From UBA1413 sp964567485 (lineage in GTDB: Bacteria > Bacteroidota > Bacteroidia > Bacteroidales > Prolixibacteraceae), in the NCBI GenBank assembly GCA_964567485.1, contig CAZMMX010000010.1, positions 1 through 64,000 of the forward strand: a stretch of DNA of 64,000 nucleotides, written 5' to 3'. A program made the translations under genes and the position numbers. The first letter of the stretch is position 1. The number at the start of each line of letters is the position of its first letter. The notes beneath the pieces were generated by a model, which was not told the DNA's origin, searched no databases, and was given only the letters and a program-made list of their open reading frames with translations. Below are positions 1-9,439 of this stretch, piece after piece.

Positions 1-155
<155 letters not shown>

Positions 156-251
156 AAATTTGTTTTCTGATTCTTATAACGACGAGTGAAGAGTTTTTCT
201 CTCGGTTTCCGGCATGTCAAACGATATTGTGTGTGTGTAAGCACCAAGCGA

Positions 252-362
<111 letters not shown>

Positions 363-366
363 TACC

Positions 367-406
367 GAACTCCGGTTCTTTATTGAGCCGGAGTTCTTTT
401 TTTTAT
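367..406 (+). terminator. Rho-independent terminator of the rRNA operon
   Basis: The arms gaactccgg (367-375) and ccggagttc (388-396) form a 9-bp GC-containing stem, followed by an unbroken T run. It sits 4-5 nt after the 5S gene. Confidence 0.9.
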
Positions 407-414
407 ACCCCCCT

Positions 415-450
415 CGTTACCCCATACCCGTTACCCCATACCCGTATCCC
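415..450. repeat. Short tandem repeat, 14-bp unit
   Basis: The unit cgttaccccatacc occurs twice head to tail (415-428, 429-442) and a degenerate third piece (cgtatccc) follows. It lies in the gene-free stretch between the rRNA terminator and the porin promoter. No function is evident. Confidence 0.7.
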
Positions 451-608
451 TCCCCTTCAATACCTCCTTCCCCTTTTACTTATCAAAGATCTGAGAATAA
501 GACACTAAAAGGTGTGATATTCACAACCTCAATGTTAATCTTATGTTGTAACTTGTTAAATATTTAAGAAAAAGCATGTTACAGTACATCAGATGGTTGA
601 CCTTTTCT

Positions 609-616
609 TACATTTG
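609..616 (+). promoter_or_regulatory. Bacteroidetes -7 promoter box of the porin gene
   Basis: TACATTTG matches TAnnTTTG, the known -7 element of the primary sigma factor in Bacteroidetes. The AT-rich sequence from about 510 to 608 precedes it. It would give a leader of about 20 nt before the ATG at 640. No clear -33 TTTG is visible. Confidence 0.55.
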
Positions 617-639
617 CAGCGGTTTACTTTAACAGGTGA

Positions 640-2637
640 ATGCAAAAGTTACTTAAAATAATATTACCGATCGTTTTCCTTTTTCCGCTACTCACCTTTG
701 GCCAGTTCCGGCCTGTCGAAGGGAATTTACCCGATCAGGCAGGTGAACGATCAGCCCCGGAAGAAAAGGAAATCCCCTCCAGAGTATTGTCGTGGAAAAT
801 CCGCAATTTCGGAGCTTTCACTGATTCGGTGAAAATCGATACCCTTTGGCAGAATTACCATATTTACCACCCGGCCTATAAACAGAGCATTTCCAACACC
901 TATACGGGAAATTACGGAGGCTCTTATCTGTCGAATGATTTCCGGAGAAGGAATTACCACACTGATTTTTATTTCCTCAGAGGCCATGATGCCTACATTC
1001 TGACCCCTTCTCAGATCGATTATTATAATACCACCACGCCTTATACGATTCTGGATTACAGTCAAAGCGAGAATAAAAACCGCAACAACGAAACCAGGTT
1101 TAACGTCTTGCACTCCCAGAATATCACGCCTCATTTGAATCTTACCTTCAGGTATGATCAGGCGAAATCGGATGGGCAGTACAATTTTCAGCAGCATAAA
1201 AATCATTTCATCACGCTCTATTCAAGCTACACCAGTGATAAGGCCGATATTTACGGAGGGGCCATTTTCAACCGTATTTTCAATACCGAGAATGGGGGTA
1301 CGGCCAATGATGAGGATTTGCTGAATACCGAGACCAAGTATGTGGTGATGCGTTTAACCGACGCCACGTCGGCATACTTTAATAACAGCTATTTTGTCAA
1401 CGGGGAGTACCGGCTGGGAGTTACCGATTCTACCGATGAAACGGGCCGTTTCAGGCCTGTGGCCGGGATTCTATATTCATTCCTGTATTCCGGCAATCAG
1501 AGGATGTTCCGCGAAGGAGAGGATCAGAACAATAGCTCCTTTTTTCCGGTTTCCTACCTGGGCACCGATGTCACTAATGATTCTGTCAGGTTCACCACGG
1601 TGACCAATCTGCTGCAACTTAAGTTTTATGAATCGGCCCGGAGGAAATACAGCTTTGGTCAACGTCTTTTCGCAGGTGTGGATGTTGTCAGGAACAGCTA
1701 TGCGGCTTCCGGATACCAGGATGCTGTTTTTCCCTTTCACGATGGTGAATTTCAAGGCGCCCTCTACCAGGGACCGCTCCCCAGGTGGTATCAGCAAACC
1801 TGGCCAAATACCTTTATTGGAGGGGGAATTTTCAGAGAATTGGGAAAATTCTGGAACTGGAATTTCGACGGACGACAGTTTCTAACAGGTTTCAAAGCCG
1901 GTCAAACCGAGCTGAACGGCACCATCACCAAGCCTGTCAGGTTCCTGAAAGACTCCCTTTCTTCCATCTGTATCACCGGAAACCTCTGGAACCGCGTTCC
2001 CGATTATTTCCAGCAGAGGTACTTCTCAAACCGCCGGATGTGGAATAACAACTTTGCAAATGAACAGTTGATGAACTTCTCCTTCACCTGGCTCTCCCCC
2101 GGCCACCAGTTGGATGCCGGTGCCAGCTATGCCCTCATCAACAATTATATATATCACGACACTACCGGAATTCCTGCCCAGACCAAAAACGAAATGCTCG
2201 TTCTTTCGGCCTGGATCAACAAGGAATTCAAACTCAGGAATTTTACCCTTCTTACGCATCTTCTCTGGCAGAAAGCCTCAGCCCCCCGCTACCTCCACCT
2301 GCCCGACCTGACGGCCAGGGTTTCCCTGAGCTACGAACTGCTTGTATCTAAAGTGCTCCATATGCAACTGGGCACCGACATACGTTACAATACCCTCTAC
2401 TACGCCGATGCTTACGACCCGGCCACTGGGTTCTTCTACCTCCAGAATGAAAAACAGATGGGCAATTATCCCCACATCGACGGATTTGCCAATTTCAAAC
2501 TGAAAAGAACACGTCTATTCGCACAATATATGAACGCGGGATCCCTGTTCATGAACAAATCCTACTTTACTGCGTTACATCAACCCATGAACCAGGGAAC
2601 ATTCCGGCTTGGAGTCGCCTGGTCTTTCTACAATTAG
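640..2637 (+). CDS. Putative outer-membrane porin (Porin_10-like beta-barrel)
   Basis: The 665-aa product starts with a clear signal peptide (residues 1-21, basic then hydrophobic, ending LLTFGQ). The rest is rich in aromatic residues and alternating polar/non-polar strands, as in a large outer-membrane beta-barrel, and it ends in an aromatic-containing strand (AWSFYN). Length and the repeated Tyr/Asn-rich strands resemble the Bacteroidetes putative-porin family (Pfam Porin_10). The likely role is passive diffusion across the outer membrane; the substrate is unknown. A TAnnTTTG box lies about 24 nt upstream. The next gene follows on the same strand after 28 nt, so the two may be co-transcribed. 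The family assignment is from sequence character, not from a search. Confidence 0.75.
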   Translation: MQKLLKIILPIVFLFPLLTFGQFRPVEGNLPDQAGERSAPEEKEIPSRVLSWKIRNFGAFTDSVKIDTLWQNYHIYHPAYKQSISNTYTGNYGGSYLSNDFRRRNYHTDFYFLRGHDAYILTPSQIDYYNTTTPYTILDYSQSENKNRNNETRFNVLHSQNITPHLNLTFRYDQAKSDGQYNFQQHKNHFITLYSSYTSDKADIYGGAIFNRIFNTENGGTANDEDLLNTETKYVVMRLTDATSAYFNNSYFVNGEYRLGVTDSTDETGRFRPVAGILYSFLYSGNQRMFREGEDQNNSSFFPVSYLGTDVTNDSVRFTTVTNLLQLKFYESARRKYSFGQRLFAGVDVVRNSYAASGYQDAVFPFHDGEFQGALYQGPLPRWYQQTWPNTFIGGGIFRELGKFWNWNFDGRQFLTGFKAGQTELNGTITKPVRFLKDSLSSICITGNLWNRVPDYFQQRYFSNRRMWNNNFANEQLMNFSFTWLSPGHQLDAGASYALINNYIYHDTTGIPAQTKNEMLVLSAWINKEFKLRNFTLLTHLLWQKASAPRYLHLPDLTARVSLSYELLVSKVLHMQLGTDIRYNTLYYADAYDPATGFFYLQNEKQMGNYPHIDGFANFKLKRTRLFAQYMNAGSLFMNKSYFTALHQPMNQGTFRLGVAWSFYN

Positions 2638-2665
2638 CCCCTTTTTTTTAACCAATTTGTTAGGT

Positions 2666-4090
2666 ATGATTTTAAAATACAGGAATGTTTTCCTGCTAGT
2701 GCTCATGTTATTCCTTTTTTCCACCTGTGTGGAACAGACAAGAAGCGCAAGCGTTTGGGAAAACGGAAGATTTGAAGCTCCGTTACGCGACCTCGAAACC
2801 ATCAGGAACGAAGGACGGCTGCGGGTGGTTGTGGACTATAATTCCACGTCCTATTTTGTGTACCGCGGAAAACCAATGGGATACAAATATGACCTTCTCC
2901 GGGAACTTGCCCGTGAACTTGGTGTAGAACTCGATCTTTATGTGAGTAACGATCTGGAAACTACCTTTCGTGGCCTGGAGACTGGCCGTTATGACCTGGC
3001 CGCCAAAAACCTGACGGTCACCGGAGAGAGAAGCAGAAGGGTCGATTTCACCACACCGCTGGAACAGACCCGGCAAGTGCTGGTGCAGCGCAGAGGGCCC
3101 TCAGGGAGCCGTGAGGATTCCCTGATGGTGCATAATGTCCTCGACCTGCGCCACAGGGAAATCGCGGTCCAGCGGAACTCCGCCTTCCAGGAAAGATTGA
3201 AAAACCTGGAAGATGAGATCGGGCAACCCTTGCACGTGTTGGTCGACTCTCTCTCTGATATGGAGCAATTGGTGAAGAAAGTCTCATCAGGAGAGTTGGA
3301 CCTTACCATTTGTGATGAAATCAATGCCAGGGTTTACCGTCAGTATTACCCCAACCTCGACTTCTCGATGCCCGTCAGTTTCAGACAGAATGTGGCCTGG
3401 GCGGTACGTAAGGATGCGGTCCATCTTAAGGAATTCATCGACGGCTGGCTGGCCGAGTTTATGGGGACTTCCCGCTACCGGGCCATCCATAACACCTATT
3501 TCCGGGGAAGCCGCCGTTTTGAGCAGGCGGAAAAACCTTTGAAAATGCGAAAGGGGAAAATCTCTCTATTCGATGATATCATCAAAACTGAGGCGGCGGA
3601 AGCCGGCTGGGACTGGCGCCTGGTGGCCGCCATCATCCACAGAGAGTCGAGCTTTAACCCCGAAGCCGTCTCTTTTGCGGGTGCGTCGGGATTGATGCAG
3701 CTGATGCCCGAAACTGCGGAATCCCTCGGAATCGAAAATGTCTTCGACCCTGTGCAGAATATCAGAGGAGGGATAGCCCTGCTGACCTGGCTCGACCGGC
3801 AGTTTATCAAAGACATCCCTGATCATCAAGAACGGCTGAAATTTGTCCTGGCGTCATACAATGTAGGCCTCGGCCATGTTAAAGACGCCCAGCGCCTCAC
3901 GGTAAAGTACGGGAAAAACCCCCTGGTCTGGGAAGCCCACGTCGACCAATTCATTCTCAACAAATCGGAGGATAAGTATTTCACCGATGAAGTGGTACGT
4001 TGGGGCTATTGCAACGGCCGTGAAACCTATGATTTCGTGAAGGCTGTCCTGGGGAACTATGACGCCCTGAGTGCCACAGCGTCCCTGTAA
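2666..4090 (+). CDS. mltF: MltF-type membrane-bound lytic murein transglycosylase
   Basis: The 474-aa product cleaves the MurNAc-GlcNAc bond of peptidoglycan. The ATG at 2666 is chosen because it directly begins a lipoprotein signal (hydrophobic stretch ending LFSTC, Cys21). The longer frame from 2609 overlaps the porin gene and would put 19 extra residues before the signal. Residues about 40-275 form a periplasmic solute-binding protein family 3 domain (LRVVVDYNSTSYFVYRGKPM, then an AAKNLTVTGERS region). Residues about 300-450 form a soluble-lytic-transglycosylase domain with the catalytic Glu in HRESSFNP (E327) and GLMQLMPETA. This order is diagnostic of MltF. The lipobox is slightly unusual (Phe at -3). 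Confidence 0.9.
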   Translation: MILKYRNVFLLVLMLFLFSTCVEQTRSASVWENGRFEAPLRDLETIRNEGRLRVVVDYNSTSYFVYRGKPMGYKYDLLRELARELGVELDLYVSNDLETTFRGLETGRYDLAAKNLTVTGERSRRVDFTTPLEQTRQVLVQRRGPSGSREDSLMVHNVLDLRHREIAVQRNSAFQERLKNLEDEIGQPLHVLVDSLSDMEQLVKKVSSGELDLTICDEINARVYRQYYPNLDFSMPVSFRQNVAWAVRKDAVHLKEFIDGWLAEFMGTSRYRAIHNTYFRGSRRFEQAEKPLKMRKGKISLFDDIIKTEAAEAGWDWRLVAAIIHRESSFNPEAVSFAGASGLMQLMPETAESLGIENVFDPVQNIRGGIALLTWLDRQFIKDIPDHQERLKFVLASYNVGLGHVKDAQRLTVKYGKNPLVWEAHVDQFILNKSEDKYFTDEVVRWGYCNGRETYDFVKAVLGNYDALSATASL

Positions 4091-4202
4091 TCAGGATCTG
4101 AAGGCTGCGTCGTCCTGCCGGTCAGGATCTGAGGGCTGCGTCGTCCTGCCGGTCAGGATCTGAGGGCTGGGTCATCCTGCCGGTCAGGATCTGAGGGCTG
4201 CG
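4091..4202. repeat. 31-bp tandem repeat, about 3.6 copies
   Basis: Three full units (4091-4121, 4122-4152, 4153-4183) and a 19-bp fourth copy are nearly identical; each begins tcaggatctgagggctgcg and ends cctgccgg. The array starts right after the mltF stop codon. On the minus strand it encodes the C-terminus and stop codon of the NUDIX gene. Because 31 is not a multiple of three, each unit is read in a different frame, and a change in copy number would alter the end of that protein. Confidence 0.95.
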
Positions 4203-4863
4203 ACCTCCCTTTGATCACGGCGATAATCCCCGCAACTTCACTGAGGATCATGGCTGTAGCCCCCCAAATGATCTCTCCCTCAAAAGAAAGGGAGGGCACT
4301 TCCATCCACCCGGTCACTGTAGACGTCAGGGAAGTGGTCACCGGTAACTTCGCGTCTCCTGCCGGAAGCGGGTAAAGCAGGATTTTCTCCACTTCGCAGG
4401 GTTGAGGTGTGAACCGGGGAATCTGTGAGCTCCACGCCAGATAGGGGTATATCAGGAATCCGCTTACAGGGACATAGAGTGGAGTAAGGGGTTTCACGAA
4501 TTCCAGGATGGAGATTTCCAAACCTGTCTCCTCGTGGGCTTCCCTGAGGGAGGTTTCCAGAGTAGAGGCATCACCGGGTTCCCTGCTGCCCCCCGGAAAA
4601 CTGACCTGGCCGGCATGGACTTTCATGTGGCCGGGACGTTTGATCAGACAGGTATGGACCTTCCCATCCATCGGAAAGAGCAGGACCAGCACCCCGCTTT
4701 CACGGGCACTTGCAGGAACCTGCCGGGGGTCGGTAAATTCCCGCCCCGGGGGAAGCATCTGCAGATGCGCTTTCACTCCTGGCAACCCAGCCGCCAGGGC
4801 CTTCTCCAATTCATATCTTCCAAAGCTCATCACCTCTTCTTCTTTAGGTGTACCCTGATCCAT
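4153..4863 (-). CDS. NUDIX hydrolase, CoA-pyrophosphatase-like
   Basis: The 236-aa product is a soluble NUDIX enzyme. Residues 89-115 hold FPGG, then a spaced GDAS, then LREAHEETGLE, which gives the metal-binding REUxEExGU part of the NUDIX box. The preceding LIKRPGHMKVHAGQVSFPGG resembles the extra motif of the CoA/acyl-CoA diphosphatase (NudL/YeaB) subfamily, so hydrolysis of CoA or its derivatives is the best guess. The ATG overlaps the stop of the upstream permease gene by one base (TAATG), which suggests translational coupling. The last 10-12 residues and the stop codon come from the 31-bp tandem repeat. A later in-frame Met (residue 12) is an alternative start. Confidence 0.85.
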   Translation of the reverse strand: MDQGTPKEEEVMSFGRYELEKALAAGLPGVKAHLQMLPPGREFTDPRQVPASARESGVLVLLFPMDGKVHTCLIKRPGHMKVHAGQVSFPGGSREPGDASTLETSLREAHEETGLEISILEFVKPLTPLYVPVSGFLIYPYLAWSSQIPRFTPQPCEVEKILLYPLPAGDAKLPVTTSLTSTVTGWMEVPSLSFEGEIIWGATAMILSEVAGIIAVIKGRSQPSDPDRQDDPALRS

Positions 4864-6113
4864 TAGTCAAAACGGAGGGTTTTCTCAGGCGATATTTTGC
4901 TGATATACAGGGCAGGCAACATCAGCATCAAAAGAGTCACGACCAGAACCCCTGCATTGAGCACCAGGAATTGCAGCAGGGTAAGATGAACGGGGACGAT
5001 CTCCATGTAATACGAAGAGGGGTCAAGCCTTAAGATTCCGGTAAATTTCTGAAGCATTAATATGGCGATTCCCAGGAGGTTACCCCAGAAGAGACCCCTG
5101 GAGATCAGAAAAGCCGACAGGTAAAGGAAGATTTTCCTGATGCTGCGGTTCGGGCTCCCCAGGGACTTCAGGGTGCCTATCATCCTGCTCCTTTCCAGGA
5201 TAAGGACCAGTAACGCCGAAATCATGTTGAAGCCTGCCACAAGGACCATCAGGGTGAGGATGACCCATACGTTCATGTCGAGGATCGACAACCAGTCAAA
5301 AATCTGGGGAAATTTCTGTGTGATGGTGATCGTCCGCAGGGTGGAGCCTTGTTCGGAGTTGTAAAAAGTGACGGCCTCTCTGACCTGCTGTGAGGTCATC
5401 GCCAGTTGGCGGAAATCATCGGTCAGGATCTCGAAGCCACTCACCTGCAGGGAATCCCAATTGTTGATGTTCCTAACCTGGCGGAGGTCGCCAATGACAA
5501 AGAGGTCGTCGAATTCCTGTAAGTTGGTGCGGTATACACCGCTGATGCGAAACTGCCTGATACGGGGAACCCTCTCATTTTCGTTGATGAAGTACATGAA
5601 AAGAGGATCACTTGTGTCGAGATGGAGGAGTTTGCAGAGATTTTCTGACACCAGTACCTCCTGGGAACGGGGCCCCGAAAGATCGGGGAGGGCGCCCCGG
5701 GTCAGGTGTGAGGTGAAAAAACCCCAGTCGTAAGTCGGATCGACCCCTTTGAGGATCACTCCCTGGATGTTCTCCCCGGTTTTGATAATCCCCGGTTTTG
5801 TGGCAAAGGGAGTGACCGAGCGGATATTTTCCATCTCCGACAGTCCCGGAAGAAAAGGCTGTAGAATGCTCACAGGAGCAGTCTCATAAGAGATGTTGGT
5901 ATCGAAGTTGACCACCTGGATGTGACCGCCGAAGCCAATCACCTTGTCCCTGATCTCTTTCTTAAAGCCTGTGACGACGGCTACCGCCACCAGCATCAGA
6001 ACGATTCCCAGAGAAATACCGGTCAGGGCAATGGTGATGATCCTGCCCGACAACTGCTGTTTGTTTTCTCTTCCTGTAAAGAGCCTGCGCGCTATGAAAA
6101 GTTCGGTATTCAT
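4863..6113 (-). CDS. ABC transporter permease, LolC/LolE (FtsX) family
   Basis: The 416-aa inner-membrane protein has the LolC/E plan: a short cytoplasmic start (MNTELFIARRLFTGRENKQQ), a first membrane helix at about 20-48, a large periplasmic domain (about 50-280), then three helices near 285-310, 335-360 and 380-405. Such proteins release lipoproteins from the inner membrane together with the ATPase LolD. No LolD gene is in the window. It is transcribed away from the flippase-like gene upstream (14-nt gap) and coupled to the NUDIX gene downstream. A MacB-like export role cannot be excluded, but length and N-terminus favour LolC/E. Confidence 0.85.
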   Translation of the reverse strand: MNTELFIARRLFTGRENKQQLSGRIITIALTGISLGIVLMLVAVAVVTGFKKEIRDKVIGFGGHIQVVNFDTNISYETAPVSILQPFLPGLSEMENIRSVTPFATKPGIIKTGENIQGVILKGVDPTYDWGFFTSHLTRGALPDLSGPRSQEVLVSENLCKLLHLDTSDPLFMYFINENERVPRIRQFRISGVYRTNLQEFDDLFVIGDLRQVRNINNWDSLQVSGFEILTDDFRQLAMTSQQVREAVTFYNSEQGSTLRTITITQKFPQIFDWLSILDMNVWVILTLMVLVAGFNMISALLVLILERSRMIGTLKSLGSPNRSIRKIFLYLSAFLISRGLFWGNLLGIAILMLQKFTGILRLDPSSYYMEIVPVHLTLLQFLVLNAGVLVVTLLMLMLPALYISKISPEKTLRFD

Positions 6114-6127
6114 TCCCGGTGCCCCCG

Positions 6128-7111
6128 TTATTTGTCACGGTTGACAAGGGGTAAGGCCAGAAGGGAGAGGAGCCCCAGGATGATCAGCAACAGGTTCATG
6201 GTGGTGTGGGCCACAAAGGCGAAGATGATACCATTTTCATTGGTGACACCATAAAGGGCCAGCGCTTCCTTGGTCATAAAATGCCAGGTTCCCAGTCCAC
6301 CCTGCACAGGCGCCAGCATGCCAAAACTCCCCATCACAAAGGTGGTCAGCCCTGCCAGTGGCGATAGATCCCTGGTAAAATCAAAGGCGAAAAACGCCGT
6401 GTAGAGCATGAAATAATACATGATCCAAATGAAAAAGGAGTGAAAAATCAAGGCGCCCTTCTTTTTTACATACCTGAAGGAGATAATGCCCTCTTTCAGC
6501 TGCTGAAGGATGTTCCCGATCTTTTTGAAAAAGCGGGAAGCGGCAATTTTCTTTCTGAGGGTGACCACCAAAAGAAGGGCCACTGCGAGGCCTCCCAGGA
6601 GAACCGGAGAGGTGACCATGGATATCGCCTTCTCCTGCATTTCGGGATTTTGCCTGAGAAAACCAATAATATATCCCGACTGGGCGATGATGGCTATCAC
6701 CGTCATTAAAAGCAGCATAAGTACGTCGATCACTCTTTCGGTGACCACGGTTCCTATGAGGCGGGCAAAGGAGATTCTCTCATATTTGGACAGAACGCCA
6801 CACCGCGAGATCTCGCCCATGCGGGGAATGACCAGGTTCATCAGGTAACCGGTCATCACTGCAAGAAAAGTGTTGAGTAACCCCGGCTTCGTTCCCAGGG
6901 GCTCTATCAGATGATTCCACCTGATGGCCCTGGAAATGTGACTCAGAATCCCAATCAGCAGGGAAACCCACACCCAGAAATAATTGACATCGTCCCGGAG
7001 AACACTTTTCATCATCTCAAAGTCCTGGTCCCGGTATATTAACCAGAAAATCACCGCCCCAACGGCGAAAAAAAAGAGGTATTTAAGTGTCGCTTTAACC
7101 TTTTTTTTCAA
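6128..7111 (-). CDS. Flippase-like membrane protein (lysylphosphatidylglycerol synthase TM region family)
   Basis: The 327-aa product is almost entirely hydrophobic, with about eight membrane segments after a Lys-rich start (MKKKVKATLKYLFFF). The segment RAIRWNHLIEP and the Gly/Met-rich NLVIPRMGEISRCGVLSKYE followed by TVVTERVIDVL are typical of the UPF0104/LPG_synthase_TM family (PF03706). There is no C-terminal aminoacyltransferase domain, so it is not a complete MprF. A lipid- or polyprenyl-linked-glycan flipping role is inferred from related families; the substrate is unknown. It heads the minus-strand unit with the LolC/E-like and NUDIX genes. Confidence 0.8.
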   Translation of the reverse strand: MKKKVKATLKYLFFFAVGAVIFWLIYRDQDFEMMKSVLRDDVNYFWVWVSLLIGILSHISRAIRWNHLIEPLGTKPGLLNTFLAVMTGYLMNLVIPRMGEISRCGVLSKYERISFARLIGTVVTERVIDVLMLLLMTVIAIIAQSGYIIGFLRQNPEMQEKAISMVTSPVLLGGLAVALLLVVTLRKKIAASRFFKKIGNILQQLKEGIISFRYVKKKGALIFHSFFIWIMYYFMLYTAFFAFDFTRDLSPLAGLTTFVMGSFGMLAPVQGGLGTWHFMTKEALALYGVTNENGIIFAFVAHTTMNLLLIILGLLSLLALPLVNRDK

Positions 7112-7292
7112 ACTCTTCTTTTGTGTTAAATATCCAAATCAATGAACCTGAAAACGCGGTAAAGTTGTTAATTTTACCGCCCGTTCTGTTACCGGTGGCG
7201 AAAGACCGGTAGACAACCGCAAAATTAGTAAATCCTTTGACTTGACGGGCGTCAAATGATCTGTCAGGTTAAACAAAACGGGTAGAAGAGAG

Positions 7293-8078
7293 ATGGAGTA
7301 TGTGCGGGCGAAAAAGAATCTGGGGCAACATTTTCTGAAGGATCAGAACATAGCCCGTAAAATTGTGGGAAGCCTCAGGCAGGAGGCTTATCCCCGGATT
7401 CTGGAGATCGGCCCGGGAATGGGCGTGCTTACCCGTTATCTGCTGGAAATTCCCGGAATCGACTTGCGGGTCGTTGAAATCGATGCCGAATCGGTGATCT
7501 ATCTGAAGTCTCATTTCCCCGGAATCGCCGACAGAGTGATGGAAGGAGATTTTCTGAAAATTCCCCTGCAGGGATTATTCCCAGGTCCCTTTTCCGTGAT
7601 TGGCAATTTCCCCTATAACATTTCAAGTCAGATCTTTTTCAGGATACTGGAACACCGTGACCTGGCTGGCGAAGTGGTGGGGATGGTGCAGAAAGAGGTG
7701 GCCGAAAGGATCAGCGCACCTCCCGGCAACAGAACCTACGGGATCATGAGCGTCCTGCTACAGGCTTTTTATGATATTGAATATCTTTTCACTGTAGGAG
7801 AACAGGTGTTTTCACCGCCACCCAGGGTGAAATCGGCAGTCATCAGACTTCGGCGTAACGACCGTCCCTCCCTGGCATGCGATGAAAAACTTTTTTTTAC
7901 CGTGGTGAAGAGTGCTTTCAACCAACGCCGGAAAATGCTGGGGAACGCCCTGAAACCCCTGGGAATGAAGGTGCCTGAGGAATTCGCAGGGAAAAGGGCA
8001 GAACAACTCTCCACCATGGAATTTGAATTATTAACCCGTCAACTGGAACCACAGAAAGGAGGACCCCATGAGTTTTGA
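7293..8078 (+). CDS. rsmA: 16S rRNA dimethyladenosine transferase RsmA/KsgA
   Basis: The 261-aa enzyme uses S-adenosylmethionine to dimethylate two adjacent adenines in the 3'-terminal hairpin of 16S rRNA during small-subunit assembly. Visible motifs are NLGQHFLKDQNIARKIV at the N-terminus, the SAM-binding LEIGPGMGVLTRYL (37-50) and the catalytic NFPYNISSQI (105-114). The C-terminal region includes FSPPPRVKSAVIRL and FNQRRKMLGNAL. Length is normal. The stop codon overlaps the start of mgtE by 11 bases, so the two genes form one transcription unit. Confidence 0.97.
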   Translation: MEYVRAKKNLGQHFLKDQNIARKIVGSLRQEAYPRILEIGPGMGVLTRYLLEIPGIDLRVVEIDAESVIYLKSHFPGIADRVMEGDFLKIPLQGLFPGPFSVIGNFPYNISSQIFFRILEHRDLAGEVVGMVQKEVAERISAPPGNRTYGIMSVLLQAFYDIEYLFTVGEQVFSPPPRVKSAVIRLRRNDRPSLACDEKLFFTVVKSAFNQRRKMLGNALKPLGMKVPEEFAGKRAEQLSTMEFELLTRQLEPQKGGPHEF

Positions 8079-9426
8079 TGCGACAAGGAATTATGTGGAT
8101 GAGATCAGAAAACTGATCGATTCGGGGAATGAAAAGGAGATTAAGACCTTGGTACAGGACCTCCACCCGGCTGATATTGCCGAAATCCTGGCAGTCCTGA
8201 ATCTGGATGAGGCCATGTTTGTATATCTGCTGCTCGACCCCCATTTGGCTTCTGATGTGTTGGTGGAGATTCCTGACGATGAGCGTAACAAACTGGTCAA
8301 TGCCCTCCCCCCCGATGTTATGGCCCGGCAGTACATCGAATTTATGGATTCCGACGATGCTGCCGACATTCTGGGCAGCCTCGACGAGGAGGTCAAGAAC
8401 TCGGTGCTCAATGAGATTGAGGATATGGAGGTCGCCGGAGATATCGTCGACCTGCTAGAGTACGACGAGGATACTGCCGGGGGTATCATGGCCAAGGAAC
8501 TGGTGACGGTCAACGAAAACTGGACGGTAGCCACCTGCCTGAAGGAGATCAGCCGGCAGGCCGAAGATGTCGATGATATCTATTATGTCTACGTGGTCGA
8601 CGACAGCAATAAGCTGAAGGGTGTTCTCTCCTTCAAAAAACTGTTACTTAACAATACCAACACCCGGATTTCCAATCTCTACAATCCGGAAGTCAAGGCC
8701 GTGGAGACCGACACTCCCCAGGAGGAGGTGGCCAGGATGATGGAGAAGTATGACCTTGTTGCCATTCCCGTGGTGGATGATATCGGCCGTCTGAAAGGAA
8801 GGATCACCTTTGATGACGTCATCGATGTGATGCGTGAGGAAGCGGAAAGAGACTACCAGATGGTTTCAGGTATCGTGGGGGATGTCGTTCCGGGAGATAA
8901 GGTATGGACCCTGACGCGTGCCCGTTTTCCCTGGCTGTTGATCGGACTGACTGGGGGAATTCTCGGGGCCCGGGTGATCGGTGCCAATGAGAGTGCCCTC
9001 CAGGTGGTGCCCGCTATGGCCTTTTTTATTCCCCTGATTGCCGCTATGGCGGGAAACGTGGGCGTACAGTCCAGTTCTATCGTGGTGCAGAGCATCGCCA
9101 GTGGAGTACGCGATTTCGAGTCGACAGGGCGGAAACTTATTAAGGAGTTTTCCGTAGCCCTGATCATCGCCCTGGCTTTCTCCTCCCTGATTTTTTCCTA
9201 TAACTACTTTTTCGGTGAAAGCATGAGCCTCACCTGGGCAGTCTCCCTCTCTCTCTTCGTGGTCATCATATTTGCCTCCCTCTTTGGTACCGTGATCCCC
9301 CTGCTCCTTAACAGACTCAAAATAGACCCCGCCCTGGCCACAGGACCCTTTATCACCACCATGAACGATATCCTGGGACTGACCATCTATCTGTCGATCA
9401 GTAAGATTTTTTTCAGTATCAGCTGA
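8068..9426 (+). CDS. mgtE: Magnesium transporter MgtE
   Basis: The 452-aa protein is a Mg2+-gated Mg2+ channel. Residues about 1-130 form the acidic helical N domain (HPADIAEIL, SDDAADILGSL). Two CBS domains lie at about 135-265 (AGGIMAKELVTV, VAIPVVDDIGRLKGRITFDD). Five membrane helices run from about 285 to 450 and include AGNVGVQSSSIVVQSIASG and the C-terminal FITTMNDILGLTIYL with the conserved Asp. The ATG at 8068 follows a good Shine-Dalgarno site (aaaggagga, 8056-8063), which supports this start despite the overlap with rsmA. The C-terminus ends 13 nt from the convergent permease gene. Confidence 0.95.
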   Translation: MSFDATRNYVDEIRKLIDSGNEKEIKTLVQDLHPADIAEILAVLNLDEAMFVYLLLDPHLASDVLVEIPDDERNKLVNALPPDVMARQYIEFMDSDDAADILGSLDEEVKNSVLNEIEDMEVAGDIVDLLEYDEDTAGGIMAKELVTVNENWTVATCLKEISRQAEDVDDIYYVYVVDDSNKLKGVLSFKKLLLNNTNTRISNLYNPEVKAVETDTPQEEVARMMEKYDLVAIPVVDDIGRLKGRITFDDVIDVMREEAERDYQMVSGIVGDVVPGDKVWTLTRARFPWLLIGLTGGILGARVIGANESALQVVPAMAFFIPLIAAMAGNVGVQSSSIVVQSIASGVRDFESTGRKLIKEFSVALIIALAFSSLIFSYNYFFGESMSLTWAVSLSLFVVIIFASLFGTVIPLLLNRLKIDPALATGPFITTMNDILGLTIYLSISKIFFSIS

Positions 9427-9439
9427 GAGGGGGATCTGG

